Assembly: GCF_000498955.2 (NCBI RefSeq)
Contig: NZ_AYGX02000144.1
Location: 1 to 49,033, forward strand
Length of the DNA: 49,033 nucleotides
Direction of reading: 5' to 3'
From: Lactiplantibacillus fabifermentans DSM 21115
GTDB lineage: Bacteria > Bacillota > Bacilli > Lactobacillales > Lactobacillaceae
The notes under the pieces are model-generated. The model had not been told where the DNA came from, did no database searches, and saw only the letters and a program-made list of their open reading frames with translations. Made by a program: the position numbers and the translations under genes. Below are positions 28,641-39,565 of the stretch, piece after piece. The number at the start of each line of letters is the position of its first letter. Within the stretch, counting starts at the first letter, position 1.

Positions 28641-28679
28641 AAATCACCTAGTTTCTAAGGTGCCGAAACTAGGTGATTT
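28641..28679 (-). terminator. Terminator of proS
   Basis: A perfect 15-bp stem AAATCACCTAGTTTC with a 9-base loop, 65 bp past proS. The T tract is short on the minus strand, so it may be partly leaky. Confidence 0.78.
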
Positions 28680-28743
28680 CTGCAGACACATATGTTTAGT
28701 GTACGCATTTTTGGATTAACTTGCAACGGTTGGGTCGCTTAGA

Positions 28744-30453
<1,710 letters not shown>

Positions 30454-30496
30454 CTACAAATCTTCTCCTTATTGGTGCCAATTTTAATTTATAAAC

Positions 30497-31774
30497 TTAG
30501 AAGAAATATCGTTGGATATCATTCCAAGTTACTAAAATCATTAATAACATTAATAGGCCAAAGCCAATTAACGTGATAATACTTTCGGTTTCCATCCGTA
30601 ACGGTTTGCCCCGAATGCCTTCCACGATGTTCAATAAAATTTTACCACCATCGAGGGCCGGAATCGGTAATAAGTTCACGATTCCTAAGTTGATCGATAA
30701 GACGGCTAACAAGTAAATCACTTGCCGCAACCCGGATTTAGCCGCTTGCGACGTCGTGGCAAAAATCGCCACGGGACCGCCCAAGTCATTTAAGCTAAAG
30801 CCGTGGGTGACCATCCGCCCGAGCACTTGGAAAATCTGCTTAGTAATACTCCACGAGCCGGTGAAACCATAGGCCAACTTCGCGCCTAAGCTCGTATCCG
30901 TCTTGGTGGCCCAAACGACCCCAATCTGACCAATCTTATTACCAGAAACGGTCTTAGCGGCTGGTTTAACCGTCACGGTCTTCGTTTGACCGGCATGCTT
31001 CAAAGTTAGCTTAACCTTTTGATTAGGGCTATCTTGAATCAAAATGGAAATTGATTGCGCACTCGTCATCTTTTTACCGTTGACGGCGACAATTTGATCA
31101 CCCTTTTGAATGCCCGCTGAACGGGCCACCGAATTAGCGGTAGTCGACGCCACGTTAGTTGTGGTCGTCGTGACGCCACCTTGCATAAAGGCCAAGATGG
31201 CAAACGTGATAATCGCTAAAATAAAGTTATTCATTGGACCCGCAAAGTTGGTCAACATGCGTTGCCATAACTTCGCTGATTGAAATTGCGTATCAAGCGG
31301 GGCAATTTGAACTTCGGTACCATCACTTTCAACAATCGTCGCATCATGATGCACCGCATACCGTTTAACTTCACTCTCGTCACCGTTTTCGTAACCTTCA
31401 ATCCAGAGTTCTTTTTCAAGATCAGTGGCGGTAACGGACAACGGAATCCCATTGAATAAGGTCGTTTTCTTGCTAGCGTTGATGGAATGTACTAAGCCAT
31501 CCTCACCAATTTGTAAACTCACCGGGGTACCCGGCTTTAATTCTTCGTCTTCATCATCGGCGACCCCCGCCATGCGCACGTAACCCCCGATTGGTAAGAA
31601 CCGGAGCGTATACGTGGTGGCATTACGGCGAAACGCCACCGCTTTAGGACCCATGCCGACTGAAAATTCGCGCACCAAGATTCCCGCCCGTTTGGCAAAG
31701 TAAAAATGGCCGAATTCATGCACAATGACTAAAATCCCAAAAACGATAATGAACGTAATAATCGTAACTATCAA
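30497..31774 (-). CDS. rseP: RseP/RasP (Eep) site-2 membrane zinc protease
   Basis: This protease cuts proteins inside the membrane, in Firmicutes including anti-sigma factors and signal-peptide remnants. The preferred TTG start at 31774 (AAGGA 8 bases upstream) gives 425 residues beginning MIVTIITFIIVFGILVIVHEFGHF. The HEFGH zinc motif is at about 19-23, a PDZ domain (AGIQKGDQIVAVNGKKM) in the middle and the LDG-type motif LLPIPALDGGK near the C-terminus. It lies between cdsA and proS. Confidence 0.96.
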   Translation of the reverse strand: MIVTIITFIIVFGILVIVHEFGHFYFAKRAGILVREFSVGMGPKAVAFRRNATTYTLRFLPIGGYVRMAGVADDEDEELKPGTPVSLQIGEDGLVHSINASKKTTLFNGIPLSVTATDLEKELWIEGYENGDESEVKRYAVHHDATIVESDGTEVQIAPLDTQFQSAKLWQRMLTNFAGPMNNFILAIITFAILAFMQGGVTTTTTNVASTTANSVARSAGIQKGDQIVAVNGKKMTSAQSISILIQDSPNQKVKLTLKHAGQTKTVTVKPAAKTVSGNKIGQIGVVWATKTDTSLGAKLAYGFTGSWSITKQIFQVLGRMVTHGFSLNDLGGPVAIFATTSQAAKSGLRQVIYLLAVLSINLGIVNLLPIPALDGGKILLNIVEGIRGKPLRMETESIITLIGFGLLMLLMILVTWNDIQRYFF

Positions 31775-31813
31775 ATCAACGTTCCTTTCTCCCACCACAC
31801 GGGGTGGCTCGGC

Positions 31814-32617
31814 TTAAAACAAGCCGAATAAATGGGCGATTGGGAAGACTAACAACATGCTGTCAAAGCGGTCTAAAATACCACCGTGCCCTGGCAAAAT
31901 CTTACCAGAATCTTTGACGCCGTAATAACGTTTCAACGCTGATTCGACTAAATCACCAAATTGACCAACGACCGATAAGACAATCGTAATCGCAATCAAA
32001 GCAACCGCATCATAAGAACTAACATTGAGCGCTAAGGCAAAGCCACCCGCGATAATGACCCCAATCACACTACCGCCGATACAGCCTTCCCAAGTTTTGT
32101 TGGGACTAATGGGCGTGACCTTGTGGCGACCTAGTTTCCGGCCGACCATGTAGGCCCCACTATCCGTTGCCCAAACAATAAACATTAAGTACAGTAACAT
32201 ATACAAGCCGGCTAAATCGTGCATACCGGTACCACGTGCCGTGGCGAAGTAGTTAAAGCCCATGCCGATGTACAGCATCCCCAACGTCAACATCCCAGCA
32301 TCATCAAATGAGAACCGGTTCTTTGACCAAACGGTATGGAGCAATAACAAGATAACTAAGAAATAGACCACGTAGGATTTGCTCAATTGGTCTGGGAGAC
32401 CATTAAACCACCGATTCGGGGCAATCTCAATCATCACACCGAGCATGCTGACAATCGCTTCAAAAGAAATCAAGAGTTTCTTGCGCATGATCAATAATTC
32501 GCTCATCGCAATGGCCCCCAAAAGCATTGCCACAATATCTAGCGTGACCCCACCGATATAAATTACCGGAATAAACAAGATCAGCGCCACGACGGCCGTA
32601 ATGACCCGTTGTTTCAT
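31814..32617 (-). CDS. cdsA: CdsA, phosphatidate cytidylyltransferase
   Basis: CdsA makes CDP-diacylglycerol, the precursor of membrane phospholipids. From the ATG at 32617 (AAGGGAG upstream) it has 267 residues, several membrane spans and the family signature near the C-terminus (SALKRYYGVKDSGKILPGHGGILDRFDS). A longer frame starting in uppS has no support. It lies 17 bp after uppS. Confidence 0.97.
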   Translation of the reverse strand: MKQRVITAVVALILFIPVIYIGGVTLDIVAMLLGAIAMSELLIMRKKLLISFEAIVSMLGVMIEIAPNRWFNGLPDQLSKSYVVYFLVILLLLHTVWSKNRFSFDDAGMLTLGMLYIGMGFNYFATARGTGMHDLAGLYMLLYLMFIVWATDSGAYMVGRKLGRHKVTPISPNKTWEGCIGGSVIGVIIAGGFALALNVSSYDAVALIAITIVLSVVGQFGDLVESALKRYYGVKDSGKILPGHGGILDRFDSMLLVFPIAHLFGLF

Positions 32618-32634
32618 AATGTAAAACTCCCTTT

Positions 32635-33414
32635 TTATTTTTTGTCTGACAAGCCGCCAAACCGACGATCGCGACTTTGATAATCTGCGATGCAAGCTGC
32701 CAGCGTGTCAGCAGTAAAATCTGGCCATTTAACATCCGTGAATTCAAGTTCACTGTATGCGATTTGCCAAAGTAAAAAGTTGGAAATGCGTTCTTCGCCA
32801 CTCGTGCGAATCAGCAAATCCGGATCATGATATGGTGCTAATGGTGCCGTCATCAAAGCGTCATCGACGGTCGTATCATCAATATCTGCGACTGCCAACT
32901 GGCCATCCGCGACTTTTTGGGCAATCGCTTGAATCCCAGTGACGATTTCAGCCCGTGAGCCGTAGTTTAACGCAAAGTTCAAGACCATGCCATCACAATG
33001 CTTCGTATCTTCAATGGCATCGTTAACGGCCTTTTGAGTCGCGGCTGGTAACTTATCCGTGTAACCCATCACTTGCACCTGGACGTTATTCTTAATCAAG
33101 TCCGGCACAAAAGTATCAAAGAAACTGACTGGCAACTGCATCAAATAATTGACTTCATCAGTCGGGCGTTTCCAATTTTCCGTGGAAAACGCATAAAGTG
33201 TCAGGACTTTCACTCCCAGGTCACTCGCAGCAATCGTGACCTTTTTGACGGTGTTCATCCCTTCTTTGTGCCCCGCGATACGCGGTAAATGACGCGCTTT
33301 GGCCCAACGACCGTTACCATCCATAATGATAGCCACGTGCGCCGGAATCCGTTGCGGGTCAAGTTCGACCGCTGTTTCATCAGCGGGATCATTTTTATTT
33401 AAAAAAGCGAACAA
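32635..33414 (-). CDS. uppS: UppS, undecaprenyl diphosphate synthase
   Basis: UppS extends farnesyl diphosphate to the C55 carrier lipid for cell-wall synthesis. The 259-residue protein has HVAIIMDGNGRWAKARHLPRIAGHKEG with the catalytic Asp, LYAFSTENWKRP and the C-terminal DLLIRTSGEERISNFLLWQIAY. The start is TTG with GGAGG 7 bases upstream. It leads uppS-cdsA-rseP-proS after the frr terminator. Confidence 0.98.
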   Translation of the reverse strand: MFAFLNKNDPADETAVELDPQRIPAHVAIIMDGNGRWAKARHLPRIAGHKEGMNTVKKVTIAASDLGVKVLTLYAFSTENWKRPTDEVNYLMQLPVSFFDTFVPDLIKNNVQVQVMGYTDKLPAATQKAVNDAIEDTKHCDGMVLNFALNYGSRAEIVTGIQAIAQKVADGQLAVADIDDTTVDDALMTAPLAPYHDPDLLIRTSGEERISNFLLWQIAYSELEFTDVKWPDFTADTLAACIADYQSRDRRFGGLSDKK

Positions 33415-33490
33415 ATTGCACCTCCAAAAAAAGCTTAACCACTCATCATTTTACCAAAAAAAGCGCCATTAAACTATTCTGCAACAAAAA

Positions 33491-33514
33491 AAGGCTTGAA
33501 TTTCTTCAAGCCTT
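33491..33514 (-). terminator. Terminator of pyrH-frr
   Basis: AAGGCTTGAA-GAAA-TTCAAGCCTT followed by TTTTT on the minus strand, 20 bp past frr. Confidence 0.92.
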
Positions 33515-33533
33515 AATCATTCTGCAAGCTTTA

Positions 33534-34097
33534 TTAGCCTTCGAGCACTTCTTTTTCTTTATCAGCGACGATGGCATCCACGGCTTTACCCGCTTCATTG
33601 GTCAACTTTTGGGCTTGATCTTCCAATTCATGTAATTGGTCATCAGTGAAGTCGCCATTTTTGTGGCCCTTCTTCAAAGCTTCCATGGCGTCACGCCGCA
33701 CGTTACGGACGGCAACTTTGGCGCGTTCACCTTCAGCTTTAACGTCCTTAGCTAACTCTTTACGCCGTTCTTCAGTTAATTGTGGTACTACTAACCGAAT
33801 TGCGGAGCCGTCGTTGGCTGGGCTAATGCCTAAGTCGGAAGCTAAGATTGCTTTTTCGATTTCTTTTAAAGCTGACTTGTCAAATGGCGTCACCATCAAG
33901 ACCCGTGGTTCGGGCACGGTAATTGCGGCCATTTGGTTTAATGGTGTTGGTTGACCATAGTAGTCAGCGGAAATCCGGTTTAAAAGTGAAGCGTTCGCGC
34001 GGCCGGCCCGAATGTTACCTAATTCGCGACTCAAAGCGGCTTCGGCTTTTTCCATTTTATCTTGCGCACTCTTTAAGATTGGTTCTGTCACTGCCAT
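33534..34097 (-). CDS. frr: Frr, ribosome recycling factor
   Basis: This factor splits post-termination ribosomes together with EF-G. The 187-residue protein contains [24 protein letters not shown] and the family-typical [14 protein letters not shown]-like segment ([18 protein letters not shown]). It begins 1 bp after pyrH ends, with AGGGGGAA upstream, so the two are co-transcribed. Confidence 0.98.
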   Translation of the reverse strand: MAVTEPILKSAQDKMEKAEAALSRELGNIRAGRANASLLNRISADYYGQPTPLNQMAAITVPEPRVLMVTPFDKSALKEIEKAILASDLGISPANDGSAIRLVVPQLTEERRKELAKDVKAEGERAKVAVRNVRRDAMEALKKGHKNGDFTDDQLHELEDQAQKLTNEAGKAVDAIVADKEKEVLEG

Positions 34098-34098
34098 G

Positions 34099-34863
<765 letters not shown>

Positions 34864-34904
34864 CTATTAATAACCATTACACATTGGCGTTGGGATTCGT
34901 TGCC

Positions 34905-35077
34905 GCCTCCAGCCGGTTGGAACTGCGCTGTGAAGCAGCCCTGAAGCCAAAGAGCGGTCTTCAGGGCGACTTGGTGCCCTGCACAACCCGCAAGTCACCA
35001 AGGTCGGCCATTCACTAAGTCGGCCCAAAACACCGACTAAGTGAATCGACACAGCGCAATTCCAACCGGCTTCCGGC
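34905..35077 (-). repeat. Cloverleaf repeat, type A, copy A3
   Basis: This 173-bp element has a 21-bp outer stem with one mismatch (GCCGGTTGGAACTGCGCTGT against its complement ending CAACCGGC). Inside are CCCTGAAG/CTTCAGGG (loop ACCGCTCTTTGG on the minus strand), CTTGGTG/CACCAAG and a 14-bp ATTCACTAAGTCGG arm with one mismatch. This is the clearest type A fold. It sits just upstream of pyrH. Confidence 0.92.
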
Positions 35078-35340
35078 TAAAATTAATGTCACTCGTGTGG
35101 CGTGGCATATTTTGAGATAAAAATAGCCACGTCCACGCATTTTACTTTGATACCAGACTATTGCATATAACAAGTACCATTGTGTTGCAATAATTGAATT
35201 AATTGTCTGACACAAAAACGAACGTTCAAGTCCTGGCAATTAGCACACCTGACCAACCATATCACTGATAAACCAATTAATCACTATGTTGGCGGTTACC
35301 CCGAAGCGATACCACATTTTCTTAAAGGAAAATCAATTCA
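35078..35340. other. AT-rich spacer between repeats
   Basis: No gene was found. A 10-bp hairpin GTGGCGTGGC/GCCACG-T-CCAC lies at 35097-35136. The right 100 bases align with the flank of copy B5 (12911-13006). Confidence 0.5.
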
Positions 35341-35372
35341 GTTGTGAGTCCGTTGCAATGGAAGCCGCCGTA
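35341..35372 (+). repeat. Fragment of a type B repeat (left outer stem only, B6)
   Basis: GTTGTGAGTCCGTTGCAATGG matches the left end of copy B5 (13007), with the same upstream flank, and then diverges after about 32 bases. The rest of the element is missing, and an intact B copy begins 96 bp further on. Confidence 0.65.
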
Positions 35373-35467
35373 CAACTGGCTGGTTTTAGATTGGACCCAC
35401 CAACATCGAAAATGTTCCATCACAAATTCATATACTTAACGTTGTTTTGAGAATGAGTGGTAACTTA

Positions 35468-35642
35468 GCAGTTGGCTGACCGTAATGGAATCGTCCTGAA
35501 AGTGGCATTAACGGGCGTTGTTTGCCCGTTTACACCACGGACGCCTTTTGAGACTTGGGCTTCAGGCTCAAAAGCGAGGTCCAAGACCGCTTCTCAGGCT
35601 TGGACCGGTCCCAGGACGATGGCATTACGGTCAGTCAACTGC
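35468..35642 (+). repeat. Cloverleaf repeat, type B, copy B4
   Basis: This 175-bp element has a 31-position outer stem with about three mismatches: GCAGTTGGCTGACCGTAATG at the left, CATTACGGTCAGTCAACTGC at the right, then TCGTCCTG/CAGGACGA. Inside are GTGG-AACGGGC/GCCCGTT-CCAC, CTTTTGAG/CTCAAAAG and GGTCCAAG/CTTGGACC with loop ACCGCTTCTCAGG. It lies 78 bp past the tsf terminator. Confidence 0.93.
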
Positions 35643-35720
35643 GGCAACAACCAACTACTTCAAAATAAGGTTCGAGACCATCTGCTGGCATCATACCCAC
35701 ACCCTAGATTTCTGCAAAAA

Positions 35721-35761
35721 AAAGGAATCACCACAAAACAGTGTTTTGTCGCAATCCCTTT
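35721..35761 (-). terminator. Terminator of rpsB-tsf
   Basis: The long stem AAAGGGATTGCGACAAAAC pairs, with three mismatches, to its partner and is followed by eight T residues on the minus strand, 17 bp past tsf. Confidence 0.92.
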
Positions 35762-35777
35762 AAAGATCAGTGATCGA

Positions 35778-36656
35778 CTAGTCTTTGATTTGGCTCATAA
35801 TTTCGTCTACGAAATTACCAGTTTGCTTTTCGATACCTTCGCCGACTTCAAAGCGAACAAAGGTGTTAACCTTGCCACCCTTTGATTCAACAAAGTGTGA
35901 AACCGTTTGGTCAGAATCCTTAACGAATTCTTGGTCGTCCAAGCTGATTTCTGAGAGCCATTTGTTCAAACGGCCTTCAACCATCTTTTCAACGATTTTT
36001 TCAGGCTTGCCTTCGTTTAAGGCTTCCTTAACTAAAACGTCTTTTTCATGGGCTAAAGTTTCAGCAGGCACTTGGTTACGGTTAACGTATTCTGGGTTAA
36101 TCGCAGCAACGTGCATCGCAACATCTTTAGCAGTTTCTTCGTCAGCGCCGTCCAAGACAACTAAAGCGCCAATTTGGCCACCGTTATGGATGTATGAACC
36201 AAAGTTTTGGTCCGCACCCTTTTCGATAACTTTGAAACGACGTAAGCTAACTTTTTCACCAGTCACTTGCGTGGTTTCGATAACGTCATCGTTAACGGTC
36301 CCTTTGTCAGATTTCAATGCTAAGGCAGCTTCAACTGATTCAGGTGCTTCTTCAGCAATCTTATCAGCGATTTCAGCAACTAAAGCTTTGAATGGGTCAC
36401 TTGAAGCAACGAAGTCAGTTTCTGAGTTAACTTCAACGATGGCCGCATGGTCACCCTTGATAGCTACCGCAGCCATACCTTCAGCGGCAACGCGGCCACT
36501 CTTCTTTTCAGCTTTAGCAACGCCTTTTTCGCGTAAAACGTCAACGGCTTTTTCCATGTCGCCTTCAGTTTCAACTAACGCTTTTTTAGCGTCCATCATA
36601 CCAACACCGGTTTTGTCACGGAGTTCTTTAACTTGTGCTGCAGAAATCTTTGCCAT
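35778..36656 (-). CDS. tsf: Tsf, elongation factor Ts
   Basis: EF-Ts exchanges GDP on EF-Tu. The 292-residue protein has the N-terminal UBA-like domain ([21 protein letters not shown]), the EF-Tu contact SETDFVA (in [13 protein letters not shown]) and the following core domains. AAGGAG precedes the ATG. It follows rpsB, with an attenuator-like hairpin between them. Confidence 0.98.
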   Translation of the reverse strand: MAKISAAQVKELRDKTGVGMMDAKKALVETEGDMEKAVDVLREKGVAKAEKKSGRVAAEGMAAVAIKGDHAAIVEVNSETDFVASSDPFKALVAEIADKIAEEAPESVEAALALKSDKGTVNDDVIETTQVTGEKVSLRRFKVIEKGADQNFGSYIHNGGQIGALVVLDGADEETAKDVAMHVAAINPEYVNRNQVPAETLAHEKDVLVKEALNEGKPEKIVEKMVEGRLNKWLSEISLDDQEFVKDSDQTVSHFVESKGGKVNTFVRFEVGEGIEKQTGNFVDEIMSQIKD

Positions 36657-36691
36657 AGTTTACTCTCCTTTGAGTATCTTTGTTTTTTATA

Positions 36692-36745
36692 AAAGGCTGC
36701 CCGCAAAATCAGGCCGATAAGGTCCGCGATTTTTTAGACAGCCTA
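36692..36745 (-). terminator. Attenuator-like hairpin between rpsB and tsf
   Basis: AGGCTGTC near 36744 pairs with GGCAGCCT near 36694 around a 30-base loop and is followed by TTTTATAAAAAA. It probably reduces tsf relative to rpsB. Confidence 0.7.
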
Positions 36746-36760
36746 ATTATTTCGAATTAA

Positions 36761-37564
36761 TTATTTGTCAGACTTAGCGTCATTGTCGCCTTCAACGGCT
36801 TCAACGATGTCTTCCAAAGAATCAACGGACTTCTTAGCGTCCTTGTTGTCTTTGAATGAGTCTTCAGTAACATCTTCGTCTTCACCTTGACGGCCTTCGA
36901 TAACAGCGTCAGCCATCTTAGAAGTGATCAAACGAACGGCACGAATAGCGTCATCGTTTGATGGGATGATTACGTCGATATCATCTGGGTCAGTGTTAGT
37001 ATCAACCATCGCTACGATTGGAATGTTCAACTTTTGAGCTTCCTTAACCGCGATTTGTTCCTTGCGAGGGTCAACGATAAACATAACGTCTGGGATGCGA
37101 GGCATGTCTTCGATACCGCCCAAGAACTTTTCAAGCTTGGCACGTTGCTTTTGAAGTAATGAAACTTCCTTCTTAGGCAAACGATCGAAAGTACCGTCTT
37201 CTTCCATCTTCTTCAAATCTTTAAGACGCTTGATCCGAGTTTGGATAGTATTCCAGTTAGTCAAAGTCCCACCTAACCAACGATGGTTAACGTAGTATTG
37301 ACCTGCACGGGTAGCTTCTTCTTCGATTGAATCTTGGGCTTGTTTCTTAGTCCCAACGAATAAGATAACACCGTCGTCAGCAGCAGCGTCTTTAACGAAG
37401 TTGTATGCTGAGTCGATCATCTTAACCGTCTTTTGTAAATCGATGATGTAGATGCCGTTCCGTTCCGTAAAGATGTATGGTTTCATCTTAGGATTCCAAC
37501 GACGAGTTTGGTGACCGAAATGGACACCGGCTTCAAGCAATTGTTTCATAGAAATAACAGCCAT
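36761..37564 (-). CDS. rpsB: RpsB, 30S ribosomal protein S2
   Basis: S2 is a late-assembling protein of the small subunit. The ATG at 37564 ([25 protein letters not shown]) with TGGAGG upstream gives 267 residues; the longer frame to 37654 is leader. The family motifs [15 protein letters not shown] and [28 protein letters not shown] are present. An acidic tail follows residue 225. It is the first gene of rpsB-tsf. Confidence 0.98.
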   Translation of the reverse strand: MAVISMKQLLEAGVHFGHQTRRWNPKMKPYIFTERNGIYIIDLQKTVKMIDSAYNFVKDAAADDGVILFVGTKKQAQDSIEEEATRAGQYYVNHRWLGGTLTNWNTIQTRIKRLKDLKKMEEDGTFDRLPKKEVSLLQKQRAKLEKFLGGIEDMPRIPDVMFIVDPRKEQIAVKEAQKLNIPIVAMVDTNTDPDDIDVIIPSNDDAIRAVRLITSKMADAVIEGRQGEDEDVTEDSFKDNKDAKKSVDSLEDIVEAVEGDNDAKSDK

Positions 37565-37687
37565 GATAAATGTGCCTCCAAAAAATTTGTTTTGTATTCC
37601 TCCCCGCGGCTCAACTGACTCTGGAACTCTCCCGAGCACAACCGTAGCCATCACAACGGGTGTGAATTGGTTTTAACACCGAAAATT
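37565..37687 (-). promoter_or_regulatory. rpsB mRNA leader with possible hairpins
   Basis: This is the region of about 110 bases between promoter and start codon. Short paired parts include CTC-GGA/TCC-GAG enclosed by GGCT/AGCC. Such leaders can bind S2 for feedback control in Firmicutes; I cannot show a match to a known leader class. Confidence 0.4.
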
Positions 37688-37716
37688 AGTATACCGAAAA
37701 ACACGCGCCCTTGCAA
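37688..37716 (-). promoter_or_regulatory. Promoter of rpsB-tsf
   Basis: TTGCAA (37711-37716), 17 bases, TATACT (37688-37693) on the minus strand. It is divergent from the HAD gene promoter. Confidence 0.85.
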
Positions 37717-37733
37717 CAATTTTCACCAAGAAT

Positions 37734-37761
37734 TTGTCATTTTTGTAAAATGTGATAAGAT
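37734..37761 (+). promoter_or_regulatory. Candidate promoter of the HAD phosphatase gene
   Basis: TTGTCA (37734-37739), 16 bases, TAAGAT (37756-37761), about 30 bp before the start codon. Confidence 0.65.
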
Positions 37762-37790
37762 ACTATCTTGCATAGGAGGCTCAACTAATC

Positions 37791-38510
37791 ATGATCAAAG
37801 CCATCATTTTTGACGTAGATGACACCCTCTACGATCAAAAATCACCATTCAGCGCCGCGATTCAGCAAACTTTCAAGTTGCCGTTTACGCCCACTGAATT
37901 GGCTCAAATTTTCAAACGTTTTCGTGATTTCAATGACCGCACTTTTGAACAAGTTGCGACTAATGAACTTAGTTTAGAAGCATGGCAAACCGCGCGGCTA
38001 CGGCATGCCATGACTGACTTGACCACGACGACGATTACAACTGATTGGGCTATCCAATTCGAAATGGCTTATCACAAAGCCTTGGCAAATATTGAACTAT
38101 TTCCAGGCCTCGGGACCACGTTAGAAAAGCTCAGTCATTGTTTTGAAATCGGCATCATTACCAACGGGCCGACTGCGACGCAACGTCATAAATTGCAACA
38201 ATTGCAAATTCAGCGTTACGTGCACCCGGACAATATTTTTATTTCCGAAGAATTGGGGATTGCCAAACCAGACCCCTCAATTTTCACGACTTGGGCCCAT
38301 CAGGCTGGCATTCGTGCCAATCAAGCCGCGTACGTCGGCGACAACGCCGCGTTAGATATGACCAGTGCTAAACACGCTGGCTGGCAAACATTTTGGTTCA
38401 ATCACCGCCAAAATATGCAAAGCCAACCAACCGTGATTCCTGATCAAATCATCCAAAGTCCAGACGAACTTAATGACCTACTGTTAGCCCTCGCCCAAGC
38501 GGCGGTTTAA
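37791..38510 (+). CDS. HAD-superfamily hydrolase (YjjG-like phosphatase)
   Basis: This 239-residue cytosolic phosphatase has motif I IIFDVDDTLYDQ with the Asp nucleophile, motif II GIITNGPT, and motifs III/IV with KPDPSIFTTW and YVGDNAALDMTSAKHAG. A helical cap domain lies between motifs I and II. The DDTLYDQ and VGDN pattern resembles nucleotide 5'-phosphatases such as YjjG; the substrate is not certain. AGGAGG precedes the ATG. It is transcribed alone, divergent from rpsB. Confidence 0.88.
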   Translation: MIKAIIFDVDDTLYDQKSPFSAAIQQTFKLPFTPTELAQIFKRFRDFNDRTFEQVATNELSLEAWQTARLRHAMTDLTTTTITTDWAIQFEMAYHKALANIELFPGLGTTLEKLSHCFEIGIITNGPTATQRHKLQQLQIQRYVHPDNIFISEELGIAKPDPSIFTTWAHQAGIRANQAAYVGDNAALDMTSAKHAGWQTFWFNHRQNMQSQPTVIPDQIIQSPDELNDLLLALAQAAV

Positions 38511-38520
38511 TCAGTAGTTG

Positions 38521-38544
38521 GCGACTATCTTAATTGATAGTCGT
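38521..38544 (+). terminator. Terminator of the HAD gene
   Basis: GCGACTATC-TTAATT-GATAGTCGT followed by a T run, 10 bp past the stop codon. Confidence 0.9.
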
Positions 38545-38586
38545 CTTTTTTGTTGATTCCAAAATAAACCGTCTTCGAACGTTGAT

Positions 38587-38764
38587 CTCCAGCAAGTTAA
38601 AATGTTTCTCGTACCGGGACCAGCTGGCGCAAAAGCACGGTCACCTGCTTCGTTTTTGAGCTCAGCCAAGACCGCTAATCTCAAAAAACGTCCTTGTTCT
38701 AAGCCGAGAAACTCACTCGACTAAGAACAACATCGGTACGTTCACACTTCAACTTGCTTCCAGG
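38587..38764 (-). repeat. Cloverleaf repeat, type A, divergent copy A4
   Basis: This 178-bp element starts 42 bp past the HAD terminator. The outer stem uses AGCAAGTT/AACTTGCT and CGTACCG/CGGTACG. The arms are GTTTTTGAG/CTCAAAAAAC, TTGTTCT-AG-CGAG/CTCG-CT-AGAACAA and a weaker CAGGTG/CCAGCTG arm whose loop begins ACCG on the minus strand. Primary sequence is much changed from A1-A3, but the fold is kept. Confidence 0.78.
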
Positions 38765-39150
38765 ATGTCATTGCTTAATTACACTTACCATTTGAACAAC
38801 GCGACCATTGAGTCGTCCTACACTCACTAATCCCATTTAATATCCGATAACCGTCATAAAAATCCAAGCAAGTCATTTTTTGGTCTTGCTTGACATTAAA
38901 ATATGACATTCAAGTTTGCATCGACGCCAGTATCCACATGAAATAAACAGTTGTTAGATACAATTTCTTGTCATTGCTCTAAATAGAAGTGATGTGTAAC
39001 CTTCCTTTAAATTGATTTCATTTGGAATTTCTTATATAAAATAGATACAAATAGTTGGGGTGTTCACGCCGATATTTGATGTGGCCAACAAGTAACTTCG
39101 AGTCCAAGTTCTACTTCCGCATAACTTTTCGTTAGCTTAAATCCTGCTAA
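38765..39150. other. AT-rich spacer between repeats A4 and C
   Basis: No gene or terminator was recognised. Confidence 0.5.
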
Positions 39151-39329
39151 GCCAGACGCGCCGAACAACGCCCGCCGTGTCGCAAATAATTGCTGGCGAA
39201 CCGTGCCAGCGATTATTTGGGGCCGACTTTTGCGACCGACATGGGTTATCGTCGGGCGTAAAAGCGCCCTGACGACCGCATTTTGGCGTCAGGTCTGCCC
39301 CACGGCGGGCGTTGTTCAGTGCGACTGGC
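39151..39329 (+). repeat. Cloverleaf repeat, type C
   Basis: This 179-bp element has a 29-position outer stem with three mismatches, including a perfect 17-bp GAACAACGCCCGCCGTG block. Hairpin 1 pairs CAAATAAT-GCTGG with CCAGC-ATTATTTG; hairpin 2 pairs CTTTTGCGACCGAC with GTCGGGCGTAAAAG (two mismatches); hairpin 3 is CCTGACG/CGTCAGG with loop ACCGCATTTTGG. It has the same architecture and loop motif as types A and B with almost unrelated stems. Confidence 0.85.
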
Positions 39330-39391
39330 GACAACTGCCATCAAACTCTGGGGACTTACGGTTTTGGTTTACTTGGCAAACTTGCTGAAAC

Positions 39392-39506
39392 GTGGACTGG
39401 CTAACTGATACCTGCGCTTAGCTACATCCCCCGCTCGCCCAGCAAAGCCCGCCGGACAAACGGGGGATGCGGCTAATGCTCAGTATCAACCCGTTAGCCA
39501 GCCCAC
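39392..39506. repeat. Long GC-rich hairpin next to ldhD terminator
   Basis: This 115-base inverted repeat has outer GTGG-CTGGCTAAC paired with GTTAGCCAG-CCAC and inner CATCCCCCG paired with CGGGGGATG around a 27-base loop. It is unlike the cloverleaf elements in having a single arm. It ends 16 bp before the ldhD terminator stem. Confidence 0.8.
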
Positions 39507-39522
39507 TCTATGTACAAAAAAA

Positions 39523-39546
39523 ACGCACCCACCGAAGTGAGTGCGT
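39523..39546 (-). terminator. Terminator of ldhD
   Basis: ACGCACTCAC-TTCG-GTGGGTGCGT followed by a T run on the minus strand, 19 bp past the stop codon. Confidence 0.93.
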
Positions 39547-39565
39547 CCGAATAACTCAGGAGAAA

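Noticed and set aside
35472-35885. 137-residue frame across copy B4 and antisense to tsf
   Set aside because: It crosses the tsf terminator and lies antisense to a core gene; the start has no binding site.
35785-36720. 311-residue frame antisense to tsf
   Set aside because: It mirrors the tsf codons exactly and has no promoter or binding site; tsf on the other strand is certain.
36761-37654. N-terminally extended S2 protein from 37654
   Set aside because: The extra 30 codons lie in the mRNA leader. The ATG at 37564 has a strong binding site and matches the usual S2 start.
39137-39388. Frames of 61-65 residues in the type C repeat
   Set aside because: They lie on opposite strands of the same inverted repeat, which is explained by its structure.
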